DNA of 35,177 nucleotides, taken from an uncultured Muribaculaceae bacterium (GTDB lineage: Bacteria > Bacteroidota > Bacteroidia > Bacteroidales > Muribaculaceae). Shown in pieces: positions 15,595 to 24,270 of this stretch; positions within the stretch are counted from its first letter, which is position 1; each line of letters begins with the position of its first letter. The DNA is taken from positions 1 to 35,177 of the forward strand of contig CAJUKF010000028.1 of assembly GCA_910587355.1 (NCBI GenBank). Direction: 5' to 3'. The notes under the pieces were generated by a model that saw nothing but the letters and a program-made list of their open reading frames with translations, had not been told where the DNA came from and ran no database searches. The translations under genes were made by a program, and so were the position numbers.

Positions 15595-18500
15595 ATGTCA
15601 TTCAGCTCAATCCTTAAAAAGGTCTTCGGTGATAAATCAAGCCGCGACCTTAAAGCTATAGCTCCCATACTCAAGGCTGTGAAGGAGAAAATTCCCGAAG
15701 TACAGCAGCTCGACAACGACGGCCTCCGTCACTGCATCGACTCGGTGCGCGCCGATATCGCCGCCGCCACACAGGCCGACAAAGAAGCCGCCGACAAACT
15801 CCGTGCCGATGTCGAATCGCTCCCGTTCGACAAGCGCCAGCCCCTGTGGGACCAGATTGACGCCCACGAGAAAAAGATTCTCGATATAATAGAGGACAAA
15901 CTCAACGAACATCTCCCCATAGTTTTCGCCACTGTCCGCGAGACTGCCGCCCGCTTTGCCAAGAGCGAGACTATCGAAGTGACCGCAACGGCCTTTGACC
16001 GCGAGCTCGCCGGACAGGGCCGCGATTTTGTGACTATCGACGGTGACAAGGCCATATGGAAAAACCACTGGATGGCCGGAGGAAACGAGCTCACATGGGA
16101 TATGGTTCACTACGATGTGCAGCTCATCGGCGGCATCGTGCTTCACCAGGGTAAAATCGCCGAAATGGCTACCGGCGAGGGCAAGACCCTCGTGGCTACG
16201 CTTCCCGTATTCCTCCGCTCGCTGTCCGGCAAAGGCGTGCATGTGGTCACCGTCAACGACTACCTCTCCAAGCGTGACTCGGAGTGGATGGGTCCGCTCT
16301 ATATGTTCCACGGCGCTTCGGTTGACTGCATAGACAAGCATCAGCCCAATACCCCCGAACGTCGCCGTGCCTATGAGTGCGACATCACTTACGGTACGAA
16401 CAACGAATTCGGCTTTGACTATCTGCGTGACAACATGGCCATGACTCCCGATGACCTCGTGCAGCGCAAGCATTACTATGCGATTGTCGACGAGGTCGAC
16501 TCCGTGCTCATCGACGATGCCCGTACGCCTCTGATTATCTCCGGCCCGGCACCCCGTGGCGACGACCAGCTCTTCAACGAATATAAGGCCAATGTCGAGA
16601 AAGTCGTCAAGGCACAGCAGCGTCTCGTCACCGGCATTCTCGCCGATGCCAAAGACAAGCTTGCTTCCGAGGACAAGGCCGTACGCAAAGAAGGCGCACT
16701 GCTTCTCTTCCGGGCTTACAAGGGTCTGCCCAAGAACAGCGCACTTATTCGTTTCCTCAGCCAGGAGGGCATGAAGAACACTCTTCTTGAGACCGAGGCC
16801 TATTATCTGCAGGACAATTCCCGCGAGATGCCCGTGGTCACCGACCCGCTTTACTTCGTCATCGACGAGAAAAACCGCTCGGTTGAGCTTACCGACAAAG
16901 GTATCGACGAACTCACCGGCAACACTCAGGACCCGCAGTTTTTCGTGCTGCCCGACATTGCGTCGCAGCTCTCCGAACTCGAGCATATCGCCGACCCGGC
17001 TGAACGTCAGGAGCGTAAAGACGAGCTTATGGCCAACTACGCCGTCAAGTCGGAGCGAGTGCACACCGTCACACAGCTGCTTAAGGCCTACACCCTCTTC
17101 GAGCGTGATATAGAATATGTAATCGACGAGAATAAAATCAAGATTGTCGACGAGCAGACAGGCCGTATCATGGAAGGGCGCCGCTACTCCGACGGTCTGC
17201 ACCAGGCAATCGAGGCCAAGGAAGGCGTGAAGGTAGAGGCAGCCACACAGACTTTCGCGACCATTACCCTCCAGAACTACTTCCGCATGTACCACAAGCT
17301 TGCCGGTATGACAGGTACTGCCATTACCGAGGCCGGTGAGTTCTGGGATATCTACAAGCTCGATGTGGTCACAATCCCCACCAACCGTCCGATTGCCCGC
17401 GTCGACATGAACGACCGCGTGTACCGCACCAAGAAGGAGAAGTACAAGGCCGTTATCGAGGAAATCGTGAAACTCATCAACGAAGGACGTCCCGTGCTTG
17501 TGGGTACCACCTCCGTGGAAATCTCCGAGCTCCTCGCACGTATGCTCGACATGCAGAAGCCGCCCATTCCCCACCAGGTGCTCAATGCCAAGCTGCATCA
17601 GCGCGAGGCCGAGGTTGTGGCCCTTGCCGGCCGTAAAGGCTGCGTGACAATCGCAACCAATATGGCCGGTCGCGGTACCGACATCAAGCTCACCCCCGAA
17701 GTGCGCGAAGCCGGCGGTCTTGCCATTATCGGCACCGAGCGTCACGAGTCGCGCCGCGTCGACCGTCAGCTCCGTGGCCGTTCAGGCCGTCAGGGGGACC
17801 CGGGTTCGTCGGTATTCTTTGTTTCGTTCGAAGACCAGCTGATGCGCCTCTTCGCCACCGACTCGGTAGTCAAGATGCTCGACCGCATGGGCTACAAGGA
17901 AGGCGATATGATTGAGTCGAAAATGGTAAGCAACGCCATTGAGAAGGCCCAGAAACGTGTGGAAGAAAACAACTTCGGCATACGTAAGCGTCTGCTTGAG
18001 TTCGATGACGTGATGAACAAGCAGCGCACATACATCTACGAGCGGCGCCGTCACGCCCTTCTCGGCGAGCGCATCGGTGTGGACATCATCAACATGGTGT
18101 ACGATACCGTGGAGAATATGATTATCAGCAACGAGAGCGCCGCCCAGTATCCCGACCTCGTCAACGACATCTTCACCACTCTTGCAATCGAGGCTCCCTT
18201 CACCGAGAAAGAATACGCCAACCTCTCCCGTGAGGAAAAAATCGACAAGCTCCACGAGGCTGCTGTCGCCGCCCTCGACCGCAAGAGCGACCGCATACGC
18301 GAAGTCGCCCTCCCAGTGCTCACCGACATGGTGGCGCAGACCGGCTACACAGGTCTCGTGCTCGTGCCTATCACCGACGGAAAGCGTGTGTTCAATCTCC
18401 GTGTGCCCGTGCAGGAGGCCATTGATACCGAAGGCCGCGACATCATCAAGGCATGGCACAAAGCTCTGATGCTTGTCACTATCGACGAACTCTGGAAAGA

Positions 18501-18963
18501 GCACCTGCGCGAGCTCGACCAGTTGCGCCAGTCGGTGCAGAATGCCGCCTACGAGCAGAAAGACCCCCTCGTGATTTATAAGGTCGAGTCGTTCCATCTC
18601 TTCGAGAACATGCTCAGCAACCTCAACTCCAAGGCCGTGGCCGCCCTCATGCGCGGACAGATTTTCGTCCGTCAGCAGGCGCCCGCGCCCTCTGAGAGCA
18701 GCGAGACTGCCGAGGCGCCGCGCCGTCCGCAGCCCGAACTCAAGGAGACACGCGAGGAACTGCCCCGACGTACCAATACCAATCTTCGCGAGACAAAAGA
18801 AGACCTTCCCGGTCAGGCAGCCCAGCAGCAGGCCGCGTCTGCCCGACAGAGCGCTCCCGAAAAGGTGATGCCGGCAAAGGCAGCTCCCCGTGTAGGCCGT
18901 AACGACCCATGTCCCTGCGGTTCTGGCAAGAAATACAAGAACTGCCACGGACGCGGTCTCTGA
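15595..18963 (+). CDS. secA: Preprotein translocase ATPase SecA
   Basis: This 1122-residue motor drives preproteins through SecYEG. Walker A is MATGEGKT (191-198), the DEAD-box equivalent is VDEVD (298-302), and the conserved GTNNEFGFDYLRDN, the TPLIISGPAP segment, NMAGRGTDIKL and GRSGRQGDPG blocks of the helicase core are present. The length is well above the roughly 900 of E. coli because of extra sequence around residues 310-470, as is usual in Bacteroidota. A Gln/Pro/Glu-rich linker leads to the zinc-binding SEC-C tail, CPCGSGKKYKNCHG, near the end. A 103-nt gap precedes it and contains TAACTTTA (15524-15531), a near-match to the -7 box, so a weak own promoter is possible. Confidence 0.97.
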   Translation: MSFSSILKKVFGDKSSRDLKAIAPILKAVKEKIPEVQQLDNDGLRHCIDSVRADIAAATQADKEAADKLRADVESLPFDKRQPLWDQIDAHEKKILDIIEDKLNEHLPIVFATVRETAARFAKSETIEVTATAFDRELAGQGRDFVTIDGDKAIWKNHWMAGGNELTWDMVHYDVQLIGGIVLHQGKIAEMATGEGKTLVATLPVFLRSLSGKGVHVVTVNDYLSKRDSEWMGPLYMFHGASVDCIDKHQPNTPERRRAYECDITYGTNNEFGFDYLRDNMAMTPDDLVQRKHYYAIVDEVDSVLIDDARTPLIISGPAPRGDDQLFNEYKANVEKVVKAQQRLVTGILADAKDKLASEDKAVRKEGALLLFRAYKGLPKNSALIRFLSQEGMKNTLLETEAYYLQDNSREMPVVTDPLYFVIDEKNRSVELTDKGIDELTGNTQDPQFFVLPDIASQLSELEHIADPAERQERKDELMANYAVKSERVHTVTQLLKAYTLFERDIEYVIDENKIKIVDEQTGRIMEGRRYSDGLHQAIEAKEGVKVEAATQTFATITLQNYFRMYHKLAGMTGTAITEAGEFWDIYKLDVVTIPTNRPIARVDMNDRVYRTKKEKYKAVIEEIVKLINEGRPVLVGTTSVEISELLARMLDMQKPPIPHQVLNAKLHQREAEVVALAGRKGCVTIATNMAGRGTDIKLTPEVREAGGLAIIGTERHESRRVDRQLRGRSGRQGDPGSSVFFVSFEDQLMRLFATDSVVKMLDRMGYKEGDMIESKMVSNAIEKAQKRVEENNFGIRKRLLEFDDVMNKQRTYIYERRRHALLGERIGVDIINMVYDTVENMIISNESAAQYPDLVNDIFTTLAIEAPFTEKEYANLSREEKIDKLHEAAVAALDRKSDRIREVALPVLTDMVAQTGYTGLVLVPITDGKRVFNLRVPVQEAIDTEGRDIIKAWHKALMLVTIDELWKEHLRELDQLRQSVQNAAYEQKDPLVIYKVESFHLFENMLSNLNSKAVAALMRGQIFVRQQAPAPSESSETAEAPRRPQPELKETREELPRRTNTNLRETKEDLPGQAAQQQAASARQSAPEKVMPAKAAPRVGRNDPCPCGSGKKYKNCHGRGL

Positions 18964-19005
18964 TAGCCGGAATATGCTTAAACGATTATTCTTAACATAC
19001 TATCC

Positions 19006-20229
19006 ATGAATACCATTATCACAGAAAGCAAAAGGATGCAGAACACTTACAACTTCGACTGTGTCATTGACCGCAGCGGCACCGATGCGATAAAGCTTGT
19101 CGGACTCGACCGTGTCTTTGGCCGTCACGACCTTACTCCTCTGTGGATTGCCGACCTTGATTTCGCCGTATGTCCCGAAATCACCAAGGCTCTCCAGCAT
19201 CGTCTTCAGCATCCCGTGCTCGGCTATTCGGAGCCTAACGACAGCTACTGGCAGTCTATCATAAACTGGGAACTGCACCGTCACAATTTCGCTCTTTCGC
19301 GCGAAGAGCTCTGTTTTGTGCCCGGTGTCGTGAAAGGCATTGCGCTTTGCGTGAATTATTTCACCCAGAAAGGTGATGCCGTGGTGATTATGCCGCCGGT
19401 CTACACACCTTTCCGCACCGTTGTCGAAGGCAACAAGCGCCGTGTGGTGGAGAACCCCCTGCGTTTTGAAAACGGCAACTATTCCATTGACCTCGAGAAT
19501 CTCGAGCATGTAGTCACCACCGAGAAGCCAAAGCTCCTCATACTCTGCAATCCTCACAATCCCATAGGCCTCCAGTGGGATGCCGAGACCATGGCTGCCG
19601 TGGCCTCAATTTGCCGTAAGGGCGGTGTCACTGTGGTAAGCGATGAAATCCACGGCGACCTCATGCTCGGCGGACGCAAACACATACCTTTCCTCGCCAC
19701 CGGCGACGACGCTAAGGCTGTGGGCATCATGCTTGCCGCACCCTCGAAGACCTTCAATATCCCCGGTCTGGTAAGCTCATGGATGGCAATCAAGAATCCC
19801 GAGCTCCGCAAGCCTTTCTACGAGTGGCTTGAGGCAAATGAATTCAGCGCTCCCGTGATGATAAGCACTATCGGTGCCGAAGCCGCCTACAACAACGGCG
19901 AGGCATGGCTCGACCAGATGCTCCAATACGTGGAAGGCAACATCGACTTCGTGCTCGACTATATCGACCGCAACATACCGGGCCTTAAGGCTATACGCCC
20001 CGAAGCCTCGTTCCTTGTATGGCTCGATTTCCGTGAGCTCCACATGTGCCAGAGCCAGATTATGGACCTTCTGCTCGACAAGGCTCACATAGCCCTCAAC
20101 GACGGTACTATGTTCGGCACCCAGGGTGCCGGATTCGCCCGTCTCAACGTAGGCACGCCACGCTGTGTGCTCGCCGCCGCTCTCGAAAGTCTCAAAACTG
20201 CTGTCGAGGCCGTGTGCCCCGACAAGTAA
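19006..20229 (+). CDS. PatB/MalY-family PLP-dependent C-S lyase
   Basis: This 407-residue fold-type I PLP enzyme belongs to the MalY/PatB branch of the aminotransferases, which act mainly as cystathionine beta-lyases or cysteine desulfhydrases. The PLP lysine is Lys248 in APSKTFNIPG. Upstream are the cofactor-binding segments ILCNPHNPIG (about 180-189) and VVSDEIHGDL, and the N-terminal FDCVIDRSGTDAIK is typical. A second possible start, Met11 (MQNTYNFD, at 19036), fits the usual family N-terminus, so the first ten residues are doubtful. It probably helps make homocysteine/methionine or release sulfide. It begins 42 nt after secA with no evident promoter and lies 15 nt before aroA. Confidence 0.87.
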   Translation: MNTIITESKRMQNTYNFDCVIDRSGTDAIKLVGLDRVFGRHDLTPLWIADLDFAVCPEITKALQHRLQHPVLGYSEPNDSYWQSIINWELHRHNFALSREELCFVPGVVKGIALCVNYFTQKGDAVVIMPPVYTPFRTVVEGNKRRVVENPLRFENGNYSIDLENLEHVVTTEKPKLLILCNPHNPIGLQWDAETMAAVASICRKGGVTVVSDEIHGDLMLGGRKHIPFLATGDDAKAVGIMLAAPSKTFNIPGLVSSWMAIKNPELRKPFYEWLEANEFSAPVMISTIGAEAAYNNGEAWLDQMLQYVEGNIDFVLDYIDRNIPGLKAIRPEASFLVWLDFRELHMCQSQIMDLLLDKAHIALNDGTMFGTQGAGFARLNVGTPRCVLAAALESLKTAVEAVCPDK

Positions 20230-20244
20230 CAAGTCTCTGAACGA

Positions 20245-21513
20245 ATGGATATACGCCTTTTCCCTCCTGAGGAAATACTCGAAACCACCGTGGCGCTCCC
20301 GCCGAGCAAAAGCATCGGCACGCGCGCCATGGTGCTCAATTTTATCGCCGGTGCCACACCCGAGCCCGACGACAGCTGCGACGATACGGCCACTCTCTCG
20401 GCGATTCTGTCGGCCGGGCTCCCCGTCGGCGGGACTGAGGTCAATGTCGGACCGGCCGGTACCGCAATGCGTTTCCTTACGGCGCTCTTTGCCGCGTCAG
20501 AAGGTGTTGACTGCGTTCTTACAGGGTCCGAGCGTATGCTCCGGCGCCCTATAGGGCCGCTCGTGGGTGTGCTCCGCAAAATCGGCGCCGACATAGAGTA
20601 TGCCGGAGAAGAAGGTTTTCCGCCATTGCGTATCCGCGGACGGCGACTTGCCGGAGGCTCGGTGGAAATCGACGCGTCGGTCAGTTCGCAGTTCATATCG
20701 GCGCTGATGATGATTACGCCCTTGCTCGAAGACGATTTGTCAATCCGTCTGCTGGGCGATGTCCAGTCAATGTCGTATATACGTATGACCGCCGGCATGA
20801 TGACTCAGCGGGGCGCGTGCATCGATTTCGAACGCGATAAAATTGACATCAGTTGTTCCGGAGGCCTGAAACCACTTCCGCAGTCGGAGCCCGACTGGAG
20901 CGCCGCCGCCTTCTGGTACGAGATTTCTGCCGTGACTGCCGGATGGGTCACCCTTACGGGTATTTCGGAGGAAAGCCTGCAGGGCGACCGCAATGTGGCC
21001 GGTCTTTATGAGCGCCTCGGTGTGCTTACCTCTTTTGAGGATGGCAACGCCGAGCTTTCGGCGACTCCCGACCTCTACAACTGGCTCGAGGCCGACCTCA
21101 CGGATATGCCCGACGCGGTTCCTTCGCTTGTGGCTACATGCTGTCTCATAGGCATGCGTTTTGTTCTCACAGGCATCGGAGCGCTTCATAACAAGGAATG
21201 CGACCGCATCGAGGCTCTTATAGCCGAGATGGCAAAACTCGGATGTATTCTCGAGACAGAGAATTACGGTACGACCCTGCGCTGGGACGGCCGCCGTGTG
21301 CCGGTCGGCGAAATACCTGTCTTCGACACATACAACGACCACCGCATGGCCATGGCGCTCGCGCCTGTATGCGTTTTCGTGCCTGGCATAGTCATAAAGA
21401 ATGCCGAAGTGGTGTCGAAGTCGTATCCCTGTTTCTGGGAGCAGCTTGAAGAGGCCGGGTTCCGTATTGTTGACCCTTCCGAGCCCATTTCCGCAGTGGA
21501 GGAAAACGCATGA
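20245..21513 (+). CDS. aroA: 3-phosphoshikimate 1-carboxyvinyltransferase (EPSP synthase)
   Basis: This 422-residue enzyme joins PEP to shikimate-3-phosphate, the sixth shikimate-pathway step, leading to chorismate. The substrate-binding SKS motif is at 21-23, with Arg27 following. The PEP-binding loop reads GPAGTAMRF (69-77), where many enzymes have GNAGTAMRP, a divergence that seems partly typical of Bacteroidota. NKECDRIEAL and the DTYNDHRMAMA active-site block are conserved. It lies 15 nt downstream of the C-S lyase gene and overlaps the next gene by 4 nt (ATGA). No other shikimate genes are in the window. Confidence 0.94.
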   Translation: MDIRLFPPEEILETTVALPPSKSIGTRAMVLNFIAGATPEPDDSCDDTATLSAILSAGLPVGGTEVNVGPAGTAMRFLTALFAASEGVDCVLTGSERMLRRPIGPLVGVLRKIGADIEYAGEEGFPPLRIRGRRLAGGSVEIDASVSSQFISALMMITPLLEDDLSIRLLGDVQSMSYIRMTAGMMTQRGACIDFERDKIDISCSGGLKPLPQSEPDWSAAAFWYEISAVTAGWVTLTGISEESLQGDRNVAGLYERLGVLTSFEDGNAELSATPDLYNWLEADLTDMPDAVPSLVATCCLIGMRFVLTGIGALHNKECDRIEALIAEMAKLGCILETENYGTTLRWDGRRVPVGEIPVFDTYNDHRMAMALAPVCVFVPGIVIKNAEVVSKSYPCFWEQLEEAGFRIVDPSEPISAVEENA

Positions 21514-21953
21514 CTCTCTCTCTTATACTTCTTGTCGCAATCGTGCTCGTCGGTGCAGTGCTATACGGCGAGCACAGATTGTATATGCGCCGTCGTGCTG
21601 ACGGCAATGGTGATATACAAAACTCTGACGATATACAGGGCGACGGGGACGACGGACAGGAATGTTGCGGCATGCACATCACTTGCGAGAAAGATTCTCT
21701 GCTGGCATCCGTCTCGAAAGAAATCGAGTATTATGACGATGAGGAACTCGACCGTTTTGCCGGTAAGTCGCCCGACGGATATACCGATGACGAAATCGAG
21801 GAATTCCGCGATGTGCTTATTACGATGAAGCCCTCCGATATTGCCGGATGGGCCCGGAGCCTGCAGCTGCGCAATATAGCGTTGCCTGCGGCCGTGCGTG
21901 ACGAACTTTTAATGATAGTGGCCGAGGCCCGACAGAATGCTGCAGTATCTTGA
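21510..21953 (+). CDS. Small membrane-anchored protein with CCxxHxxC motif
   Basis: I do not recognise a named family with a known function. The protein (147 residues) begins with one membrane helix (about 2-19), a basic stop-transfer segment (HRLYMRRR) and an acidic Asp/Gly-rich linker. A conserved-looking core follows: Cys52, Cys53, His56 and Cys59 in ECCGMHITCEKD, then a helical, acidic domain (EYYDDEELDRF, WARSLQLRNIALP). Similar proteins seem common in Bacteroidales. The Cys/His cluster could bind zinc or another metal. Its start overlaps the aroA stop by 4 nt and its end overlaps the metal permease by 17 nt, so it may work with the permease. That link is an inference. Confidence 0.72.
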   Translation: MTLSLILLVAIVLVGAVLYGEHRLYMRRRADGNGDIQNSDDIQGDGDDGQECCGMHITCEKDSLLASVSKEIEYYDDEELDRFAGKSPDGYTDDEIEEFRDVLITMKPSDIAGWARSLQLRNIALPAAVRDELLMIVAEARQNAAVS

Positions 21954-22755
21954 ATACCCGTTTTTCCGGCAGGCGCTTGTCGCCGTGCTGCTGCTGAGCG
22001 TGTGCTCGGCGGTAATAGGTACGTATATAATCTCACGTCGTCTTGTGGCGATTTCCGGAGGCGTGACCCACGCCTGTTTCGGCGGCCTCGGGCTCGGATA
22101 TTTCCTTGGGCTTAATCCCGTGCTTATGGCCGCTGTCTTTGCAATCGGCTCCTCGGTAGGCGTCGAGGTGCTTTCACGGCGATTCCGCCTGCGTGAGGAT
22201 TCTGCAATCGCCGTGGTATGGGCTCTTGGCATGGCGCTGGGTGTCCTTTTCGTGTTCATGACACCGGGCTATGTGCCCGAACTCAATGCCTTCCTTTTCG
22301 GTAATATCCTCACCGTGTCGTCTTCCGATTTATGGGCCTTCGGCATATTCGCCGCTGTACTCGCTGTCTTTGTAGCATGGAAACGACGTCAGATAGTGGC
22401 CGTTGCTTTCGACCCCGATTTCTCGGCTGTGAGCGGTCTGCCTGTGAGGTTCATATCCTATGCCATGACTGTGCTTGTAGCCGTGTGTATTGTGCTCACC
22501 ATACGCCTTGTTGGCATAATGCTGCTTATGTCAATGATGTCGCTGCCTATGATAACGGCTGAGGTTTTCTGGCATAGGTTTACGCCGATTGCCATTGCGT
22601 CGGCTGTGTTTTCGGCCGTTGCTTCCCTCGGAGGCCTCTTCCTCTCGACAGTGATAGACGTGCCTTGCTCGGCGCTTATAGTGCTTATTCTTGCTGTCTT
22701 TTTCGTGGTTGCAAAAATAATCAAGGCCTGCCCGCTTTGCACAGACAGACCTTGA
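21937..22755 (+). CDS. ZnuB/MntB-type metal ABC transporter permease
   Basis: This 272-residue integral membrane protein has eight or so hydrophobic helices and belongs to the ABC-3 permease family, whose members take up zinc, manganese or iron. Conserved stretches such as ISRRLVAISGGVTHACFGGLGLG (read in two parts), the LFGNILTVS loop and IRLVGIMLLMSMMSLP fit the family. It ends in a Cys-containing tail, KACPLCTDRP, with a CxxC pair that is not standard. The ATPase and substrate-binding protein are not adjacent here. It overlaps the CCxxHxxC gene by 17 nt. Its stop codon lies inside a hairpin that also serves as the likely terminator of the opposing DUF1573 gene. Confidence 0.88.
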   Translation: MLQYLEYPFFRQALVAVLLLSVCSAVIGTYIISRRLVAISGGVTHACFGGLGLGYFLGLNPVLMAAVFAIGSSVGVEVLSRRFRLREDSAIAVVWALGMALGVLFVFMTPGYVPELNAFLFGNILTVSSSDLWAFGIFAAVLAVFVAWKRRQIVAVAFDPDFSAVSGLPVRFISYAMTVLVAVCIVLTIRLVGIMLLMSMMSLPMITAEVFWHRFTPIAIASAVFSAVASLGGLFLSTVIDVPCSALIVLILAVFFVVAKIIKACPLCTDRP

Positions 22756-22756
22756 T
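22712..22756 (-). terminator. Terminator of the minus-strand DUF1573 operon
   Basis: ATCAAGGCCTG (22720-22730) pairs with CAGACCTTGAT (22746-22756) with one G-T wobble. On the minus strand it is followed by TATTTTTG. The hairpin lies over the last codons and stop of the convergent permease gene, so the two ends share sequence. It may work in both directions, but the plus side lacks a good T-run. Confidence 0.7.
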
Positions 22757-22777
22757 AATCAGATTATAGTTTCGGTT

Positions 22778-23179
22778 TTAAGGTGTCACCACACCGGTGA
22801 GACGCAGTGTCACGGCTTCCGATTTGCCGTTTGCGCTCTTCAGCTTGAGACGTATTTCTTTATTGACTTCGCCTTTCTGTCCTTTGGGGACAAAAGTTAC
22901 CTTGATGACACTCTTCTCGCCAGGACGAACGGGTTTCCTGTCATAAGAGGGTCTGGTGCAGCCGCACGACGCATGGGCCTGAAGAATTGCCACGGGCGAA
23001 TTCCCGGTCACGGTCATCACGAATTCATGCTTCACATTGGCACCCGCTTCCTTGACCGTGCCGAAGTCATATACCATCTTGTCGAATGTGACGCCGGTCT
23101 TTTCGCCCGGATTTGTACGTGCCCCTGAGGTCACAACAGCCAGAAGGCATAATATTGCTGCAAAAAAAATTCTTTTCAT
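22778..23179 (-). CDS. DUF1573 family exported protein
   Basis: This 133-residue protein has a signal peptide (about residues 1-20) and one Ig-like beta-sandwich domain of the DUF1573 family. Diagnostic segments are YDFGTVKEG-like text (VYDFGTVKEAG), the SCGCT motif with two cysteines at about residues 73-75, and VTFVPKGQKG. Members are abundant in Bacteroidota envelopes; their function is not established. It overlaps meaB by 4 nt and ends the operon at a shared hairpin terminator. Confidence 0.88.
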   Translation of the reverse strand: MKRIFFAAILCLLAVVTSGARTNPGEKTGVTFDKMVYDFGTVKEAGANVKHEFVMTVTGNSPVAILQAHASCGCTRPSYDRKPVRPGEKSVIKVTFVPKGQKGEVNKEIRLKLKSANGKSEAVTLRLTGVVTP

Positions 23180-24264
23180 TTTTTGAAATATTTATCGAGT
23201 ACGTCGGTGGCGGCGGCAAAACTCGAGCGCCGGTTTGCAAGTACATCGGCCTCGCTGCTTTCAAGCATCGACTTTATTTCGGGATTTTCGTAAAAATGAC
23301 GGCGCAGCTGCTCATCAATGGTCTCGTACATCCAGTATCGGGCCTGGCGGTTGCGGCGCACATCGAAGTAGCCGTTTTTTGTGACGAAATCGAAGTAGCG
23401 GTCAATCATGTCCCATACTTCGGGTATGCCAAGTTCGTAGTATCCCGAGTAGGTGAGCACTTCCGGCTTCCAGCCCGATTCCGTCGGGGGAAAGAGATGC
23501 AGCGCTGAGCGGAACTGAGCCTGTGCGAGCTGGGCCGCATTGATATTTTCGCCGTCGGCCTTGTTGATTACAATGCCGTCGGCCATCTCCATGATGCCGC
23601 GTTTGATGCCCTGCAGTTCGTCGCCTGCGCCGGCAATCTGTATGAGCAGGAAGAAGTCGACCATGGAGTGGACGGCGGTCTCGCTCTGACCTACGCCTAC
23701 GGTCTCGACGAATATGTTGTTGAAGCCCGCGGCCTCGCAGAGCACTATGGTCTCGCGGGTCTTGCGGGCCACACCTCCGAGCGACCCTGCCGAGGGAGAG
23801 GGGCGGATAAATGCGTCGGGATGTGTCGATAGCTTCTCCATGCGTGTCTTGTCGCCGAGAATCGAGCCTTTGGTGCGTTCGCTCGACGGGTCTATGGCGA
23901 GTACGGCGAGTTTGCCCCCCTGTTTGAGCACATGAAGCCCGAACACGTCGATACTCGTGCTTTTGCCCGCTCCCGGAACTCCCGTGATGCCTATGCGGTG
24001 CGACTTGCCCGAGTGGGGCAGGCACTTTTCAATCACCTCCTGGGATATGTTGTAGTGCTCGGGCGCAAGACTCTCGACCAGAGTGACGGCACGGCTGAGC
24101 ATTGTCACGTCGCCTTTGAGAATGCCTTCCACGAGTTCTGAGGCAGTGGGGAGGGGCTTGCGTCGCGGACGGCGCTGCAGATAGGGATTCACGCTCGGGG
24201 GCTGCGCAACGCCGCTGTTGACGTTGAGCCCTGTGTATTGTGCGTCGTTTTCGGGATGTTCCAT
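23176..24264 (-). CDS. meaB: Methylmalonyl-CoA mutase-associated GTPase MeaB
   Basis: This 362-residue P-loop GTPase protects and helps load cobalamin-dependent methylmalonyl-CoA mutase. Walker A is GVPGAGKST (95-103), followed by DPSSERTKGSILGDKTRM, FIRPSPSAGSLGGVARKTRE and VETVGVGQSE, all typical of the MeaB/ArgK family. The guanine-specificity motif NKAD is further on (IVINKADGEN). In propionate-producing Bacteroidales the mutase works in the succinate-propionate pathway; the mutase genes are not in this window. The start at 24264 leaves a 6-nt gap after the SNF2-like gene. The first 30 residues are variable and may be a disordered tail. Confidence 0.93.
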   Translation of the reverse strand: MEHPENDAQYTGLNVNSGVAQPPSVNPYLQRRPRRKPLPTASELVEGILKGDVTMLSRAVTLVESLAPEHYNISQEVIEKCLPHSGKSHRIGITGVPGAGKSTSIDVFGLHVLKQGGKLAVLAIDPSSERTKGSILGDKTRMEKLSTHPDAFIRPSPSAGSLGGVARKTRETIVLCEAAGFNNIFVETVGVGQSETAVHSMVDFFLLIQIAGAGDELQGIKRGIMEMADGIVINKADGENINAAQLAQAQFRSALHLFPPTESGWKPEVLTYSGYYELGIPEVWDMIDRYFDFVTKNGYFDVRRNRQARYWMYETIDEQLRRHFYENPEIKSMLESSEADVLANRRSSFAAATDVLDKYFKK

Positions 24265-24270
24265 GTATGA

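Noticed and set aside
15637..17745. A 702-codon open frame antisense to secA
   Set aside because: Composition is that of a shadow frame of a codon-biased gene. It has no domain signatures and SecA itself is unambiguous on the plus strand.
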